Numbered from the stretch's first letter, positions 36,117-45,480 are shown. The stretch: 64,000 nucleotides of DNA from Acidisoma cellulosilyticum (GCF_020621385.1 NZ_JAESVA010000015.1:45693-109692); one strand, 5' to 3'. The notes: generated by a model from the sequence alone, not told the origin. Numbers and translations are program-made.

Positions 36117-37295
36117 TCAGGCCTTCAGGAAACGCTCATAGGCATCGAGAACCTGCTCGTAGGAGACATGGGCCCCGTCACTCTGGGCGGGATACATGCG
36201 GGGATAGACATGGGCATGCGCGAAATAGGCGTCGAGATTGTCGAAACCATAAAGCGCCTTGACCTCGGGTGTCAGTTTCGCAATCGCGTCGCCGTTGGTG
36301 ACGCCCAGAAAATTGTCGTTGCCGAACTTCGCCTGGGCATCGACGCTCATCACCTGATCGATGAAGAGGTAGTCGAGATCGAGGTTCGGCGCCTGTTTGG
36401 CGATGTTGAAGGTATCGACAAAACCCCAGGTGCCCTCGACCGGCTGCGCGATTGAAACGTCAACGCCCTTGGCCTTGCACCAGAGCACCATCGGCTCCCA
36501 GCCCATGATCATGGCGACTTCACCGCGGGTCAGCAGATCGGCGCCGTCGCCCAGGCTGGCCGGCATGGCGCGGACATGGTCCTTCTTCAGCGTGATCAGG
36601 AGCTGAATGGTCTGATCGAGCTGGTCCGGCGTCAGCAGGGTCGGGTCTTTGACGCCGGTCGCGACCGGCGCCCAAACCAGGATATTGGTCAGGGCGTCGC
36701 TGAACAGCGCAACCTTGCCCTTGTATTCCGGCTTCAGGAAGTCCTTCCAACTCGTCGGCGCGGCCGAGACCATCTTGGGATTGTAGAGAAGGGCGCAGGA
36801 GCTGAAGGTGAAAGGCACGCCGAAGCACTGGCCGTGGCTTTGGAAGGCCATCTGTTTGAACTTGGGCAAAAGTTCGTTGAAATTGGTCAAGCGATCTGTT
36901 TTCAGGGGGACGATCAACCCGGCCTCAGCCATCAGCGGGGCGTACATTTGATTGAAGGTCGTGAGGTCGACGATGCCCATGCCGCCGGAGCGCAGCTTGG
37001 TGATCATATCCTCGCTGGCATTGATATAGGTCGTGTCGACCGTCGCATTATGCTTCGCGAGAAAGTTACCGACATGGAAGCCGGCGTCATAGCCTTCCCA
37101 GCCGACGAAAGAGACGTGCTTCAGGGCGTCTGCGTAAGCGCTTTGCTGAAAGCCACCGAGGACGCCGGCGGCGAGGGCAGCGGCCGCGCCGCCCAATAGA
37201 CTGCGGCGAGAGAGCGCGCCGGCCATGGCCTCGGCCGGCGATGCCGCGCGGCGCGCGTGATCCTGCGGAAATGAGCGCATCACATCGATCTCCAT
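36117..37295 (-). CDS. PotD-type periplasmic substrate-binding protein (TAT)
   Basis: A 392-residue binding protein with a twin-arginine leader (ALSRRSLLGGAAAALAAGVLGGF, then a cleavage site near SAYA-D). The mature part has the solute-binding pattern of the PotD/PotF family: FVGWEGYDAGFHVGNFLAKHN, DLTTFNQMYAPL, VPFTFSSCALLYNPKMV. It captures the substrate for the PotABC-type importer. It is the first gene of the operon, divergent from the Lrp-type regulator. The ligand cannot be told from sequence; organic amines are the family norm. Confidence 0.9.
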   Translation of the reverse strand: MEIDVMRSFPQDHARRAASPAEAMAGALSRRSLLGGAAAALAAGVLGGFQQSAYADALKHVSFVGWEGYDAGFHVGNFLAKHNATVDTTYINASEDMITKLRSGGMGIVDLTTFNQMYAPLMAEAGLIVPLKTDRLTNFNELLPKFKQMAFQSHGQCFGVPFTFSSCALLYNPKMVSAAPTSWKDFLKPEYKGKVALFSDALTNILVWAPVATGVKDPTLLTPDQLDQTIQLLITLKKDHVRAMPASLGDGADLLTRGEVAMIMGWEPMVLWCKAKGVDVSIAQPVEGTWGFVDTFNIAKQAPNLDLDYLFIDQVMSVDAQAKFGNDNFLGVTNGDAIAKLTPEVKALYGFDNLDAYFAHAHVYPRMYPAQSDGAHVSYEQVLDAYERFLKA

Positions 37296-37413
37296 GCAGT
37301 TTATGGGGCAATGTCCTTCGGTCGCCGACGAAGCGGGGCGGGAAGGGTCAGCCGCGGTGTATGGCGAATTATTTGGTCATACGATCATAAACGTCAACAG
37401 ATTTTCGCACCCT

Positions 37414-37456
37414 AAATGAGCATTTATCCATGATTAATCCCTGAAAATGCTCATAT
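37414..37456. promoter_or_regulatory. Two operator-like palindromes between the PotD-type gene and the Lrp regulator
   Basis: AAATGAGCATTT (37414-37425) is a symmetric half-pair, AAATG-AG-CATTT. AAATGCTCATAT (37445-37456) is a near copy in inverted sense. TGAGCATTT (37417-37425) and AAATGCTCA (37445-37453) form a perfect 9-bp inverted repeat. The two sites are centred 31 bp apart, about three helical turns. This is the spacing expected for cooperative Lrp/AsnC binding and lies in the divergent promoter region. Confidence 0.65.
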
Positions 37457-37543
37457 GGGCAAAAATCGGGCATCCGATTGCGCGTTTGCTCCAAAATCTG
37501 CTTTATCTGATGCAGGATAGCGAGACCTGATGGGGAGCAGAGC

Positions 37544-38017
37544 ATGGATGACGGCCCGCTGATGGAACTGGACGCGCTCAGCCGCGGCATCATCGTGGCT
37601 TTGCAGGATGACGGCCGGGCGTCTTTCCGCGAGATCGGCATGAGGCTGGGCGTTGCGCCCAATACGGTCAGGGCGCGCTACCGCTTGTTGCAAGAGCAAG
37701 GCATCATCGATGTCATCGCTGTGCCCAATCATTGGAAGATGGGCCTCACCTGCCACGCGACCATTGGGCTGAAGCTTCGCCCCGGCTATGCCGAGCAGGC
37801 GATCGCCGTGCTACAGGCGCGGCGCGAGGTCGCCTGGGTCGGCCGCCTGCTCAATGGATATGACGTGCTGCTGGAGGTTGCGGCGACCGACGCCTTGACC
37901 TTCGTCCGGCTGAAGGAGGAGTTGTTTACCGCGATCGAGGGCTTTGTCGACGCGGATGTCTTCATGATGTCCGACGTTCGTAAATTCCGATATCGAATCG
38001 AAATAGGTGACGCCTAG
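37544..38017 (+). CDS. Lrp/AsnC-family transcriptional regulator
   Basis: A 157-residue feast/famine regulator: an N-terminal winged helix (DDGRASFREIGMRLGVAPNTVRARYRLLQEQGIID) and a C-terminal RAM ligand-binding domain (GLTCHATIGLKLRPGYAEQAI, then VAWVGRLLNGYDVLLEVAATD). These proteins form octamers and respond to amino acids or related metabolites. It is divergent from the Pot-type operon, with two palindromes between, so it very likely controls that operon and itself. It may also govern nearby catabolic genes. Confidence 0.9.
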   Translation: MDDGPLMELDALSRGIIVALQDDGRASFREIGMRLGVAPNTVRARYRLLQEQGIIDVIAVPNHWKMGLTCHATIGLKLRPGYAEQAIAVLQARREVAWVGRLLNGYDVLLEVAATDALTFVRLKEELFTAIEGFVDADVFMMSDVRKFRYRIEIGDA

Positions 38018-38188
38018 AGTTTGTTGGGTTTTAGTAGATAATGCGTCATCCGCGCACTCGTTGCGCGGACCTACCCGTCGCGGCGCCCAGACGGCCGCTT
38101 GCCTGTTCGCAGGGGTAGATGCGCGGGTCGGGGCCCGCGCACGACAGATTTGAGGGCGTTTCCAACTAAACCTGACAGGCTCCAGCCC
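38018..38188. repeat. Hairpin-rich GC-rich intergenic region (REP-like)
   Basis: Between the convergent Lrp and TetR genes are CCGCGCA-CTCGT-TGCGCGG (38050-38068) and GCGCGGG-TCGGGG-CCCGCGC (38120-38139), two perfect 7-bp GC-rich stems. There is no open frame. It may be a REP-like repeat and act as terminator for both genes. Confidence 0.45.
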
Positions 38189-38863
38189 TCAGGCGGGGAT
38201 CAACCCCAAAGACCGCGCCAGCGCCTGCATCGCGCTGATCAGCGCCCGCACGGCGGAGCGCGAGCGCGCAAGATCGGGCGCGGCCAGTTCCTGCAGAATG
38301 ATGCCGTCGATCCCCGCCATCACCAATTGCGACAGCCGCTGCACATTCTCCGCCGTCGTCTGGTCATTGCCAGGCGCATGCGGCGCGAAGACGTCGTTAT
38401 GGGCTTTGATATAGTCGTTATACTGGCGCTGGGCCATCCAGGCGGCGCCCTTCGTGCGCAGCGCGTATAGCGTCAACTCGTACTGCACGAGCTGGATCGC
38501 GAAATTTTCTTCGGTGGCGTTCCAATCCGTCAGCAGCGCCCTTTGAATGCATTCGTCCAGATTGCGGCTGCCGGCCACGCCGAGGCGCAGCGTCCGGGCC
38601 AGCCGCGCGCCCAGCATGTCGAGCACGGCCAGCAGCAGCATGTCCTTGTTTTCGAAGTGGTAATGCAGGGTTCCGAGTTGCACGCCGGCTCTTTCGGCGA
38701 TCTTGCGCGTCGTGATCCCGGTGACGCCGTCCTCGCACAGAGCGAGCAGCGCCCCCTCGATCAGCTTCTCTCGCGTCTCCCTTGCCTTGCGGCTGGCGCG
38801 CGGGGCCGTCAGCACGGCGCCGGATGTCCCCTCGATGGCCTCGGCCAACCTTACTTCCTTCAT
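38189..38863 (-). CDS. TetR/AcrR-family regulator
   Basis: A 224-residue regulator with an N-terminal TetR helix-turn-helix (GITTRKIAERAGVQLGTLHYHFENKDMLL) and a helical ligand domain that includes a YALRTKG and an IDGIILQ segment. ATG 38863 (MKEVRLAEA) is chosen; the open frame to 39091 upstream lies in the divergent promoter region. It faces the first hyuA gene (39154) and probably represses that operon. Confidence 0.85.
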   Translation of the reverse strand: MKEVRLAEAIEGTSGAVLTAPRASRKARETREKLIEGALLALCEDGVTGITTRKIAERAGVQLGTLHYHFENKDMLLLAVLDMLGARLARTLRLGVAGSRNLDECIQRALLTDWNATEENFAIQLVQYELTLYALRTKGAAWMAQRQYNDYIKAHNDVFAPHAPGNDQTTAENVQRLSQLVMAGIDGIILQELAAPDLARSRSAVRALISAMQALARSLGLIPA

Positions 38864-39153
38864 GGTCCGTATTGCCTCGACAGCCGACACCAATCGTCCG
38901 GCTGCGCCTCTATAAGGCGTGCGGTCACGAAAGCGATGGTGCGCCGACGGAAAAGCGGTGGCTGGCCGATATACCGTTGAGATGCCCGGTCGGTTATTTG
39001 GTCTATTGACCAGTTTTGCAAAATGCATCCTTATTGAAGCCCGGCGATCTTGAAGCCCGAACGGGCTGAAGAATCGTCGAAATACGCCCATATAATAGGT
39101 CGGTCGTCCAATAGAAAGCGACGACGGCCCAACCCCATTCAGGGAGCTGCGCG

Positions 39154-41193
39154 TTGCGGAGAATCGGCGTCGATACGGGTGGAAGCTTTACCGATTGCGT
39201 GCTGATCGATGATGCGCTTGGCACAGTCACGGTCGAAAAAGTACCGTCGCAGCCGGCCCATCCCGAGCGCGCGATTCTGGACGGTATCATGCGTCTGGTC
39301 GCGAAAGCCGGGCTGACGCCCGCCGATATCGGCGCCATCGTGCATGGCACGACCATCGCGACCAATATCGTCATCGAGGGAACCTACGCGACCGCCGGCA
39401 TTCTTGCGACCGCCGGTTGCCGCGACGTGATCGAGATCGGCACGCAGCAGCGCCCACAGCCCTATGACCTGCTGCACCGCCCGAAGCCCGTGCTGGTGCC
39501 GCGCGACAGGCGGCTGGAGGTGGCGGGCCGGATCGCGGCCGACGGCGCGGAAGTGGAAGCGCTGGACGAGACTGCGGCGCGTCAGGCCATCACCGCGCTC
39601 GCGGGCGCCGGGGTGCAGGCGATTGCCGTCACCGGGCTGTTCTCCTTCGTCGCGCCAGCGCATGAGACGCGGCTTGCGGCGCTTGTCAGTGAGATCGCAC
39701 CCGAGATCTATGTCGTCGCCTCCTCCGACGTATCGCGGGAGATGCGGGAATATCCGCGCTTCGCCACCACGGTCGTGAATGCGGCGCTGGCCCCCAAACT
39801 GGACCCCTATATCCGGCGCCTGCAGGAGGAGATCCGCCGCCAAGGCTTTGCGGCCGATCTGTATGTCATGCAGAGCAGCGGCGGCATCGCGACCGCTCAA
39901 CGGTCCATGGGCCAGCGGGCGCATCATCTGGTGCTATCGGGTCCCGCGGCCGGCATCATCGGCGGGCTTGTCACCAGCCGGCTCGTCGGCATCGATCGGC
40001 TGGTGACTTTGGATGTCGGCGGCACCAGCGCCGATATCGGCATCCTGGCCGAGGGCCAGTCCCGCATTCGCTACGAGATGCCGATGCCGAACGGCATGCC
40101 GCTGCATGTGCCTAATCTGGAGATCGAGACGATCGGGGCGGGCGGCGGCAGCATCGCCTGGATCGATGCCGGGGGCGCCTTGCAGGTCGGTCCGCGCAGC
40201 GCCGGCGCGCGGCCGGGGCCGGTCTGCTTCGGCCTCGGCGGTACCGAGCCGACCGTGACGGATGCCCAGCTTGTATTGCGGCGGCTAAACCCGGCCGGGC
40301 TGCTGGGCGGTGCCCTGACCGTGGACCGCGATGCCGCCGTTTCGGCCGTCGGGCATCTGGCCGAGCGTCTTGGGCTTGGGGTGGAGCAGGCGGCGCTGGG
40401 CATCGTCGCCGTCATGGAAGCGAATATGGCCGGCGCCATCATGCGCACGGCCGCGCGCCACGGCGACGACTTGCGGGACTTCGCGCTGATCGCGGCCGGC
40501 GGTGCCGGCGGGCTGAGCGTCGTCCCGCTTGCCATCGCGCTCGGCATGCCGCGCGTCGTCATCCCGCCGCATCCCGGGCTGCTGAGTGCGGCGGGACTTC
40601 TGGCGGCGGATCTGCGCCATGACCTTTCGGTGCCGGTTCTGATGGACGCGGCCAAGCCGGACGCGGCTTTGGTCGCGCGCCATCAGGCGGATCTGGAAGC
40701 GCAGGCGCTGGCCTATCTCGCGGCCGACGGCATTCCGCCCGCGCGCAGGCTGTGCGAGCATGCGCTCGATATCCGCTATTTCGGCCAGGAATATGCCGTG
40801 ACCTTGCCGGTACAGACCGGCGAAAGGGCAGACGCCGTGCTGGCGCGATTCCACGACAGCCATGCCAGGATCTACGGTCACAGCGCGCCGGGGACGGGTG
40901 TCGAACTGACGGCGATCCGCGTCACCGGCCGCAGCCTGCCGCAGGCCGGCGCGCTGCCCATGAGCGAGGCCGCGACGGAACCGGCTGCGGGGACAAGCCG
41001 GGCCGTCTGGTTCGAAGAGACCGGCGGTTATGTCGAGACCGCCATCCTTGACCGGTTCGGCCTGCTGCCCGGACAGATCGTCGCCGGGCCAGCCATCATC
41101 GAGCAGCTTGACAGCACGACCGTGCTGCCGCCCGGCTGGACGGCGCGGGCCGCTGCCGGCAATTGCCTCATCATCGAGAGGATGACGCCATGA
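39154..41193 (+). CDS. hyuA: Hydantoinase/oxoprolinase A subunit, module 1
   Basis: A 679-residue ATPase-fold protein of the HyuA/N-methylhydantoinase/acetophenone carboxylase family: phosphate-1 loop GVDTGGSFTDC, HGTTIATNIV, the second phosphate segment LDVGGTSADIG, and EIETIGAGGGSIAWIDAGG with GPRSAGARPGPVCFG. HyuA supplies ATP-driven activation of a carbonyl or ring amide, with HyuB as partner. The start is TTG 39154, GGAG upstream. The stop overlaps hyuB (ATGA at 41190-41193). The TetR-type gene is divergent. The substrate is unknown. Confidence 0.9.
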   Translation: MRRIGVDTGGSFTDCVLIDDALGTVTVEKVPSQPAHPERAILDGIMRLVAKAGLTPADIGAIVHGTTIATNIVIEGTYATAGILATAGCRDVIEIGTQQRPQPYDLLHRPKPVLVPRDRRLEVAGRIAADGAEVEALDETAARQAITALAGAGVQAIAVTGLFSFVAPAHETRLAALVSEIAPEIYVVASSDVSREMREYPRFATTVVNAALAPKLDPYIRRLQEEIRRQGFAADLYVMQSSGGIATAQRSMGQRAHHLVLSGPAAGIIGGLVTSRLVGIDRLVTLDVGGTSADIGILAEGQSRIRYEMPMPNGMPLHVPNLEIETIGAGGGSIAWIDAGGALQVGPRSAGARPGPVCFGLGGTEPTVTDAQLVLRRLNPAGLLGGALTVDRDAAVSAVGHLAERLGLGVEQAALGIVAVMEANMAGAIMRTAARHGDDLRDFALIAAGGAGGLSVVPLAIALGMPRVVIPPHPGLLSAAGLLAADLRHDLSVPVLMDAAKPDAALVARHQADLEAQALAYLAADGIPPARRLCEHALDIRYFGQEYAVTLPVQTGERADAVLARFHDSHARIYGHSAPGTGVELTAIRVTGRSLPQAGALPMSEAATEPAAGTSRAVWFEETGGYVETAILDRFGLLPGQIVAGPAIIEQLDSTTVLPPGWTARAAAGNCLIIERMTP

Positions 41194-42857
41194 TCGATCC
41201 CGTGACCGTGGCTGTGGTCGGCAGCGTGCTGAAGGCGCTGATCGGCGAGACGGGTGACGCGCTGCGCCGCAGTTCCCATTCCCCGATCATCCGCGACATG
41301 CTCGACTATTCCTGCGCCCTGTTCAACGCCCAGGGCGAGGCTGTGGCCGAGGACGCCAATATTCCGGCGCTGCTCGGCTCCATGACCTATTCCATGCCGC
41401 ATCTGCTGGCGGAGAATCCGACCGAGACGGTCTTCCCCGGCGACGTCTTCATCGGCAACGATCCTTATCGGGGCTGCACCCATACGCTCGACATCCATAT
41501 TTTCGCGCCGGTCTTTGCGGAGGGGCGGGTGGTTGCCTGGATCGGCAATCTTGCCCATCACAATGATATCGGCGGCACCAACCCCGGTACCGAGGGCTTC
41601 GCCAACCGCTCCATCTACGAGGAAGGGCTGCGCTTCCCCTGGGTGAAGCTGGTCGAGCAGGGGCGGGAGAACACGGCACTTGTCCGCTATTTCGAGAATA
41701 ACACGCGCGACCCGATCGCCAGCCTGGGCGATTTGCGGGCGCAGATCGCGGCGGCCCGGCTGGGCGTGCGCCGCATGGCCGATGTCGTCGGCAAATTCGG
41801 CGTCGTGACGTTGGAGGCAGCGATGGCCGAACGCCTTGCGCAAAGCGAGCGGCGTATCCGCCGCGTTCTGGCCGAAACCCCGGACGGGGCCGGTTTCGCC
41901 GAAGGGTTCCTCGACAATGACGGCATCGGATCGGAGCCCGTGCGCATCGCCGTTTCGGTCGCGGTGGCGGCCGACGAACTCGTGGTCGATTTCACCGGCA
42001 CGGATCCGCAGATGGCGGGCGGCATGAACTGCTCGCGCACCGCGACCTTGGCCGGCGTCATCTTTGCGGTGAAGGCGGCTTTCGATCCTGACGCCGATCA
42101 GACCGCGGGCAGTCTGCGCGCGTTGCGGGTGATCCTGCCCGAGCGCACGGCCGTCAACCCGGTCTATCCGGCGGCCGTCAGCTTGCGCCATCTGGCGGCG
42201 CAGCGTGTGACCGATACCATCGTCAGGGCGATGACCGGCTTCAAGCCCGATCTGGCGGTCGCCGGCGGCTTCGTCGGCTTCTCCAGCCTGGCCGCCGAAT
42301 GCCGCCATCCGCGCACCGGGCTGCCCGTCATCATGGCCGATGATCTCGGCGGCGGCATGGGCGGCAACCGTCTTCATGACGGGCTGAGCGCGGTCGACCC
42401 TTATCTGGGCAATGTCGGCATCCTGCCGATGGAGGTCTGCGAGCGCCAATACCCGATCCGTATTCTGACGACGGCGTTGGAACCGGATAGCGGCGGCTGC
42501 GGGGCGCATCGCGGCGGGCTTGCCATCCGGCGCGTGTACCAGTTCCTCGACCGTTGCGACGTCGTCTTCTACACCGAGCAGACGCGGGCGGAATTCGCGG
42601 CCTGGGGTGCTTCCGGCGGCAAGGCCGGCGCACCGGCGCGCCTGGTGCTGGAACGGGCCGACGGCACGCGCCTGCCGATCACCAAGAACCGCCTGATGGT
42701 CGAGGCCGGCGACCGGTTGGTGACCGTCACCGGCGGCGGCGGCGGCTGGGGTGACCCGGCACAGCGCCCGGCCGCGCGCCTCGCCCAGGATCTGCGCGAG
42801 GGTAAGATCAGCCGCGAGGCCGCCACTGCCTGTTATAATTTGGCAGCAATATCATGA
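41190..42857 (+). CDS. hyuB: Hydantoinase/oxoprolinase B subunit, module 1
   Basis: A 555-residue HyuB. Metal-site segments are NDPYRGCTHTLDIHIFAPVF and GNLAHHNDIGG (aspartate and two histidines), with FVGFSSLAAECRHP and a glycine-rich C-terminal end (TVTGGGGGWGDPAQR). It overlaps hyuA by 4 bp and is itself overlapped by the glutamine-synthetase-like gene. Sequence-wise it is the outlier of the three HyuB copies: the HTLD and AHHND segments differ from HLQD/HLND and AHHLD in modules 2 and 3. Confidence 0.9.
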   Translation: MIDPVTVAVVGSVLKALIGETGDALRRSSHSPIIRDMLDYSCALFNAQGEAVAEDANIPALLGSMTYSMPHLLAENPTETVFPGDVFIGNDPYRGCTHTLDIHIFAPVFAEGRVVAWIGNLAHHNDIGGTNPGTEGFANRSIYEEGLRFPWVKLVEQGRENTALVRYFENNTRDPIASLGDLRAQIAAARLGVRRMADVVGKFGVVTLEAAMAERLAQSERRIRRVLAETPDGAGFAEGFLDNDGIGSEPVRIAVSVAVAADELVVDFTGTDPQMAGGMNCSRTATLAGVIFAVKAAFDPDADQTAGSLRALRVILPERTAVNPVYPAAVSLRHLAAQRVTDTIVRAMTGFKPDLAVAGGFVGFSSLAAECRHPRTGLPVIMADDLGGGMGGNRLHDGLSAVDPYLGNVGILPMEVCERQYPIRILTTALEPDSGGCGAHRGGLAIRRVYQFLDRCDVVFYTEQTRAEFAAWGASGGKAGAPARLVLERADGTRLPITKNRLMVEAGDRLVTVTGGGGGWGDPAQRPAARLAQDLREGKISREAATACYNLAAIS

Positions 42858-44200
42858 GCGCGCTGGTGCCGGACCTGCTGTCCTTCCTGGCCGCGAACCC
42901 CGACATCACCGCGATCGACGCGGTTTTCGTCGATGCCAATGGCCGGCTGAGGGGCAAGCGCCTGCCCCGTGACGCGGCGGCGGCGATAGGCGGCGGCAGC
43001 GTCACCATTCCTCAGGCCACGATGGCGCTGACGACGCCGGGCGAATGCCTGGATGCCGGCGGGCGCGGCATTTCCGACGGCGATCCGGACGGGATCGGCC
43101 TGCCCGTCGCGGGCTCCGTCGTGCGGCTGCCCTGGGCCACCGCGCCCACCGCGCAGGTGTTTCTGCGCCTGGCCTCGGCCGAGGGCGCGCCGCTCGGCCT
43201 GGACCCGCGTGACGTGCTCGACCGGGTGGTGACCCGGCTGGCGGCGCTTGGCCTGCGGCCGGTCACGGCCTTCGAGGTGGAATTCTACGTCATCGACCGG
43301 ACGCGCGCGGCCGACGGCGCGCCGCTGCTGCCGGCGGCGATGACCGCCTTGCCGGTCTGGTCGCAGCGGTCCCACGCGGTCGAGCCGCTGGACGCCCTGG
43401 CGCCCTTCTTCGCGACGGTCGAGGCCTATGCGGCGGCCCTGGGTCTGCGGACGGGCGGGGTGACCGCCGAGACCGGCATCGGTCAATTTGAGATCAACCT
43501 GATCCATGGCGAGGATCCTGGCCGGGCGGCTGATGAGGTTATTCTGCTGCGTCAGGCCTTGACCCAGGCGGCGCGCGCTTGCGAACTCGACGTTACCTTC
43601 ATGGCGAAGCCGATGGCCGACCGGCCCGGCAATGGGTTGCACCTGCATCTGAGCCTGATCGACGCGGAAGGCCGCAATATCTTCGCGGGCGAGCAGGGGG
43701 AGGAGATGCTGCGCTTCGCTCTTGGCGGCCTGCGCGCCATGATGCCGGACGTGCTGGCGATCCAGGCGCCGAACCATAATTCCTATCGTCGCTTCGTCCC
43801 CGGCAATTTCGTGCCGGTCAACCGCAGTTGGGGCCGCGACAACCGGTCCGTCGCGCTGCGTGTGCCGAGCGGGTCGTTGTCCGCGCGCCGTATCGAGCAT
43901 CGGATGGCGGGCGGCGACGCGCATCCGCATCTTGTCATGGCAACCGTGCTGGCCGGGGTGGTTCATGGATTGGAGAACCGCCTTGATCCCGGGCCGGCGT
44001 CGGACGGGAATGCCAATCTTCTGGCCGATCCCGCGCTGCCGCGCGATTTGAGCGCGGCGCTGGATGCCTTCTCCGCCAGCCCGGTCGTGCGGGACTATCT
44101 CGGCGCCGCCTATGTCGATCTTTATACCGATCTGCGCCGCAAGGAATTCGACCGCCTTTTGAGCTTCTATTCCCCCAAGGAATACGAATGGTATCTGTGA
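42854..44200 (+). CDS. Glutamine-synthetase-like gamma-glutamyl ligase
   Basis: A 448-residue class-III GS-like protein (PuuA/GlnT type). Active-site segments: AFEVEFYVID, GIGQFEINLIHG, GNGLHLHLSL, NSYRRFVPGNF, WGRDNRSVALRVPSG and RIEHRMAGGDAHPHLVM. In PuuA relatives the enzyme joins glutamate to an amine with ATP. The N-terminal beta-grasp domain (about 1-100) is present. It starts within a 4-bp overlap of hyuB and is followed by an oxidase gene overlapping its end by 13 bp, giving a puuA-puuB-like pair fused to a HyuAB module. Confidence 0.9.
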   Translation: MSALVPDLLSFLAANPDITAIDAVFVDANGRLRGKRLPRDAAAAIGGGSVTIPQATMALTTPGECLDAGGRGISDGDPDGIGLPVAGSVVRLPWATAPTAQVFLRLASAEGAPLGLDPRDVLDRVVTRLAALGLRPVTAFEVEFYVIDRTRAADGAPLLPAAMTALPVWSQRSHAVEPLDALAPFFATVEAYAAALGLRTGGVTAETGIGQFEINLIHGEDPGRAADEVILLRQALTQAARACELDVTFMAKPMADRPGNGLHLHLSLIDAEGRNIFAGEQGEEMLRFALGGLRAMMPDVLAIQAPNHNSYRRFVPGNFVPVNRSWGRDNRSVALRVPSGSLSARRIEHRMAGGDAHPHLVMATVLAGVVHGLENRLDPGPASDGNANLLADPALPRDLSAALDAFSASPVVRDYLGAAYVDLYTDLRRKEFDRLLSFYSPKEYEWYL

Positions 44201-45480
44201 CGGCTCTCGCGCATCCCGACACGCTATATGCCGCGACCTGTGCGCTGTTGCCGCCGCAACCGGCTTTGCAGGGCCGGGCCGAGAGCGATGTCTGCGTCAT
44301 CGGCGCGGGCTTTACCGGCCTCGCGGCGGCCATGCATCTGGCGCGCGCCGGTCGCAGCGTCATCGTGCTGGAGCAGGGGCGCATCGCCTCGGGCGCTTCG
44401 GGCCGCAATGGCGGCCATGCCAGTTTCGGCATGCGGCTGAAACAGGACAAGCTGGAAGCCTGGCTCGGGGTCAAGGACGCGCAAGGGCTGTGGCGGATGT
44501 CGCTTGACGCGATGGCGCATCTCAAAGGTCTGATGGCGGATGGTCTTGACTGTGACTTCGTCCCTGGCGTTCTGCGCCTGGAGCACCGGCCGCAGGACGT
44601 CGCCGCCGCCCACCGCTACGCCGAGCGGATGCGGCGCGACTATGGTTTCGATGCGCTGGAACCGCTGACGGCCAGCGAGGTGCGGCAGCGGGTCGCAACC
44701 ACGGCCTATCACGGCGGCATCTATGATCGGGCGTCCGGCCATCTTCACCCCCTGAAGCTCGCCATGGGGCTGGCGCGGCGCGCGCTGGACGCGGGTGCCG
44801 TCATCCACGAGCAAACGCGCGTCCAAGGGGTCGCGGCAGCGGGCGAGCGGTTGATTGTGCGGACGGATCGGGGGCAAATACTTGCCCGCGACGTGATCTA
44901 TGCCGGCAACGGCATGATGAGCGGCTTAGACCGCGATATCGACCGCCATATCATGCCGATCCGCAATTATATTCTGGCGACCGAACCTCTGCCGCCGGAG
45001 GTCGCGGCCGGTTTGATCGCCGAGGGCGCGGCGGTCAGCGATTCGCGGTTCGTCGTCTACTATTTTCGGGTCTCCGCCGACCGGAGACTGATCTTCGGCG
45101 GAGGTGAGACCTATAGCTATCGCACCCCCGCCGATTTGAAGGGCTTCGTGCGTCGGCATATGCTGGGGGTCTATCCGCAGCTTGCGGATCTGCGGATAGA
45201 CTATGCCTGGGGCGGGACGCTGGGCATTACGCGCTCGCGCATGCCCTATCTGCGCCAGCCCGCGCCCGGCCGCTGGCTGGCCGGAGGCTATTCCGGCAAG
45301 GGCGTTGTGCTGGCACCCTATATCGGCAAGGTGCTGGCCGATGCGATCGGCGGCGACCGGCGCGCATTCGACCTGCTCGCGCGCCTGCCGAGCCGCCGCT
45401 TCCCCGGCGGCGCCACATTACGGGCGCCGCTGCTCGCGGCCGGCATGGCCTATTACAAATTCCGCGACGGCCTTGGTTGA
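44188..45480 (+). CDS. PuuB-like FAD-dependent amine oxidase, module 1
   Basis: A 430-residue DAO-fold flavoenzyme: FAD motif CVIGAGFTGLAAAMHLARAG followed by VLEQGRIASGASGRNGGHAS, the histidine-rich central part (YHGGIYDRASGHLHPLKLA), and C-terminal LAGGYSGKGVVLAPYIGK. The GASGRNGG motif is that of gamma-glutamylputrescine oxidase and related enzymes. Its gene overlaps the end of the GS-like gene by 13 bp. It probably oxidises the glutamylated amine to an aldehyde and ammonia-derived product (inference from PuuA/PuuB). Confidence 0.88.
   Translation: MVSVTALAHPDTLYAATCALLPPQPALQGRAESDVCVIGAGFTGLAAAMHLARAGRSVIVLEQGRIASGASGRNGGHASFGMRLKQDKLEAWLGVKDAQGLWRMSLDAMAHLKGLMADGLDCDFVPGVLRLEHRPQDVAAAHRYAERMRRDYGFDALEPLTASEVRQRVATTAYHGGIYDRASGHLHPLKLAMGLARRALDAGAVIHEQTRVQGVAAAGERLIVRTDRGQILARDVIYAGNGMMSGLDRDIDRHIMPIRNYILATEPLPPEVAAGLIAEGAAVSDSRFVVYYFRVSADRRLIFGGGETYSYRTPADLKGFVRRHMLGVYPQLADLRIDYAWGGTLGITRSRMPYLRQPAPGRWLAGGYSGKGVVLAPYIGKVLADAIGGDRRAFDLLARLPSRRFPGGATLRAPLLAAGMAYYKFRDGLG

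Noticed and set aside
41028..42509. A 493-residue minus-strand open frame
   Set aside because: It is antisense to hyuB of module 1, with histidine/arginine/glycine-rich composition typical of shadows.
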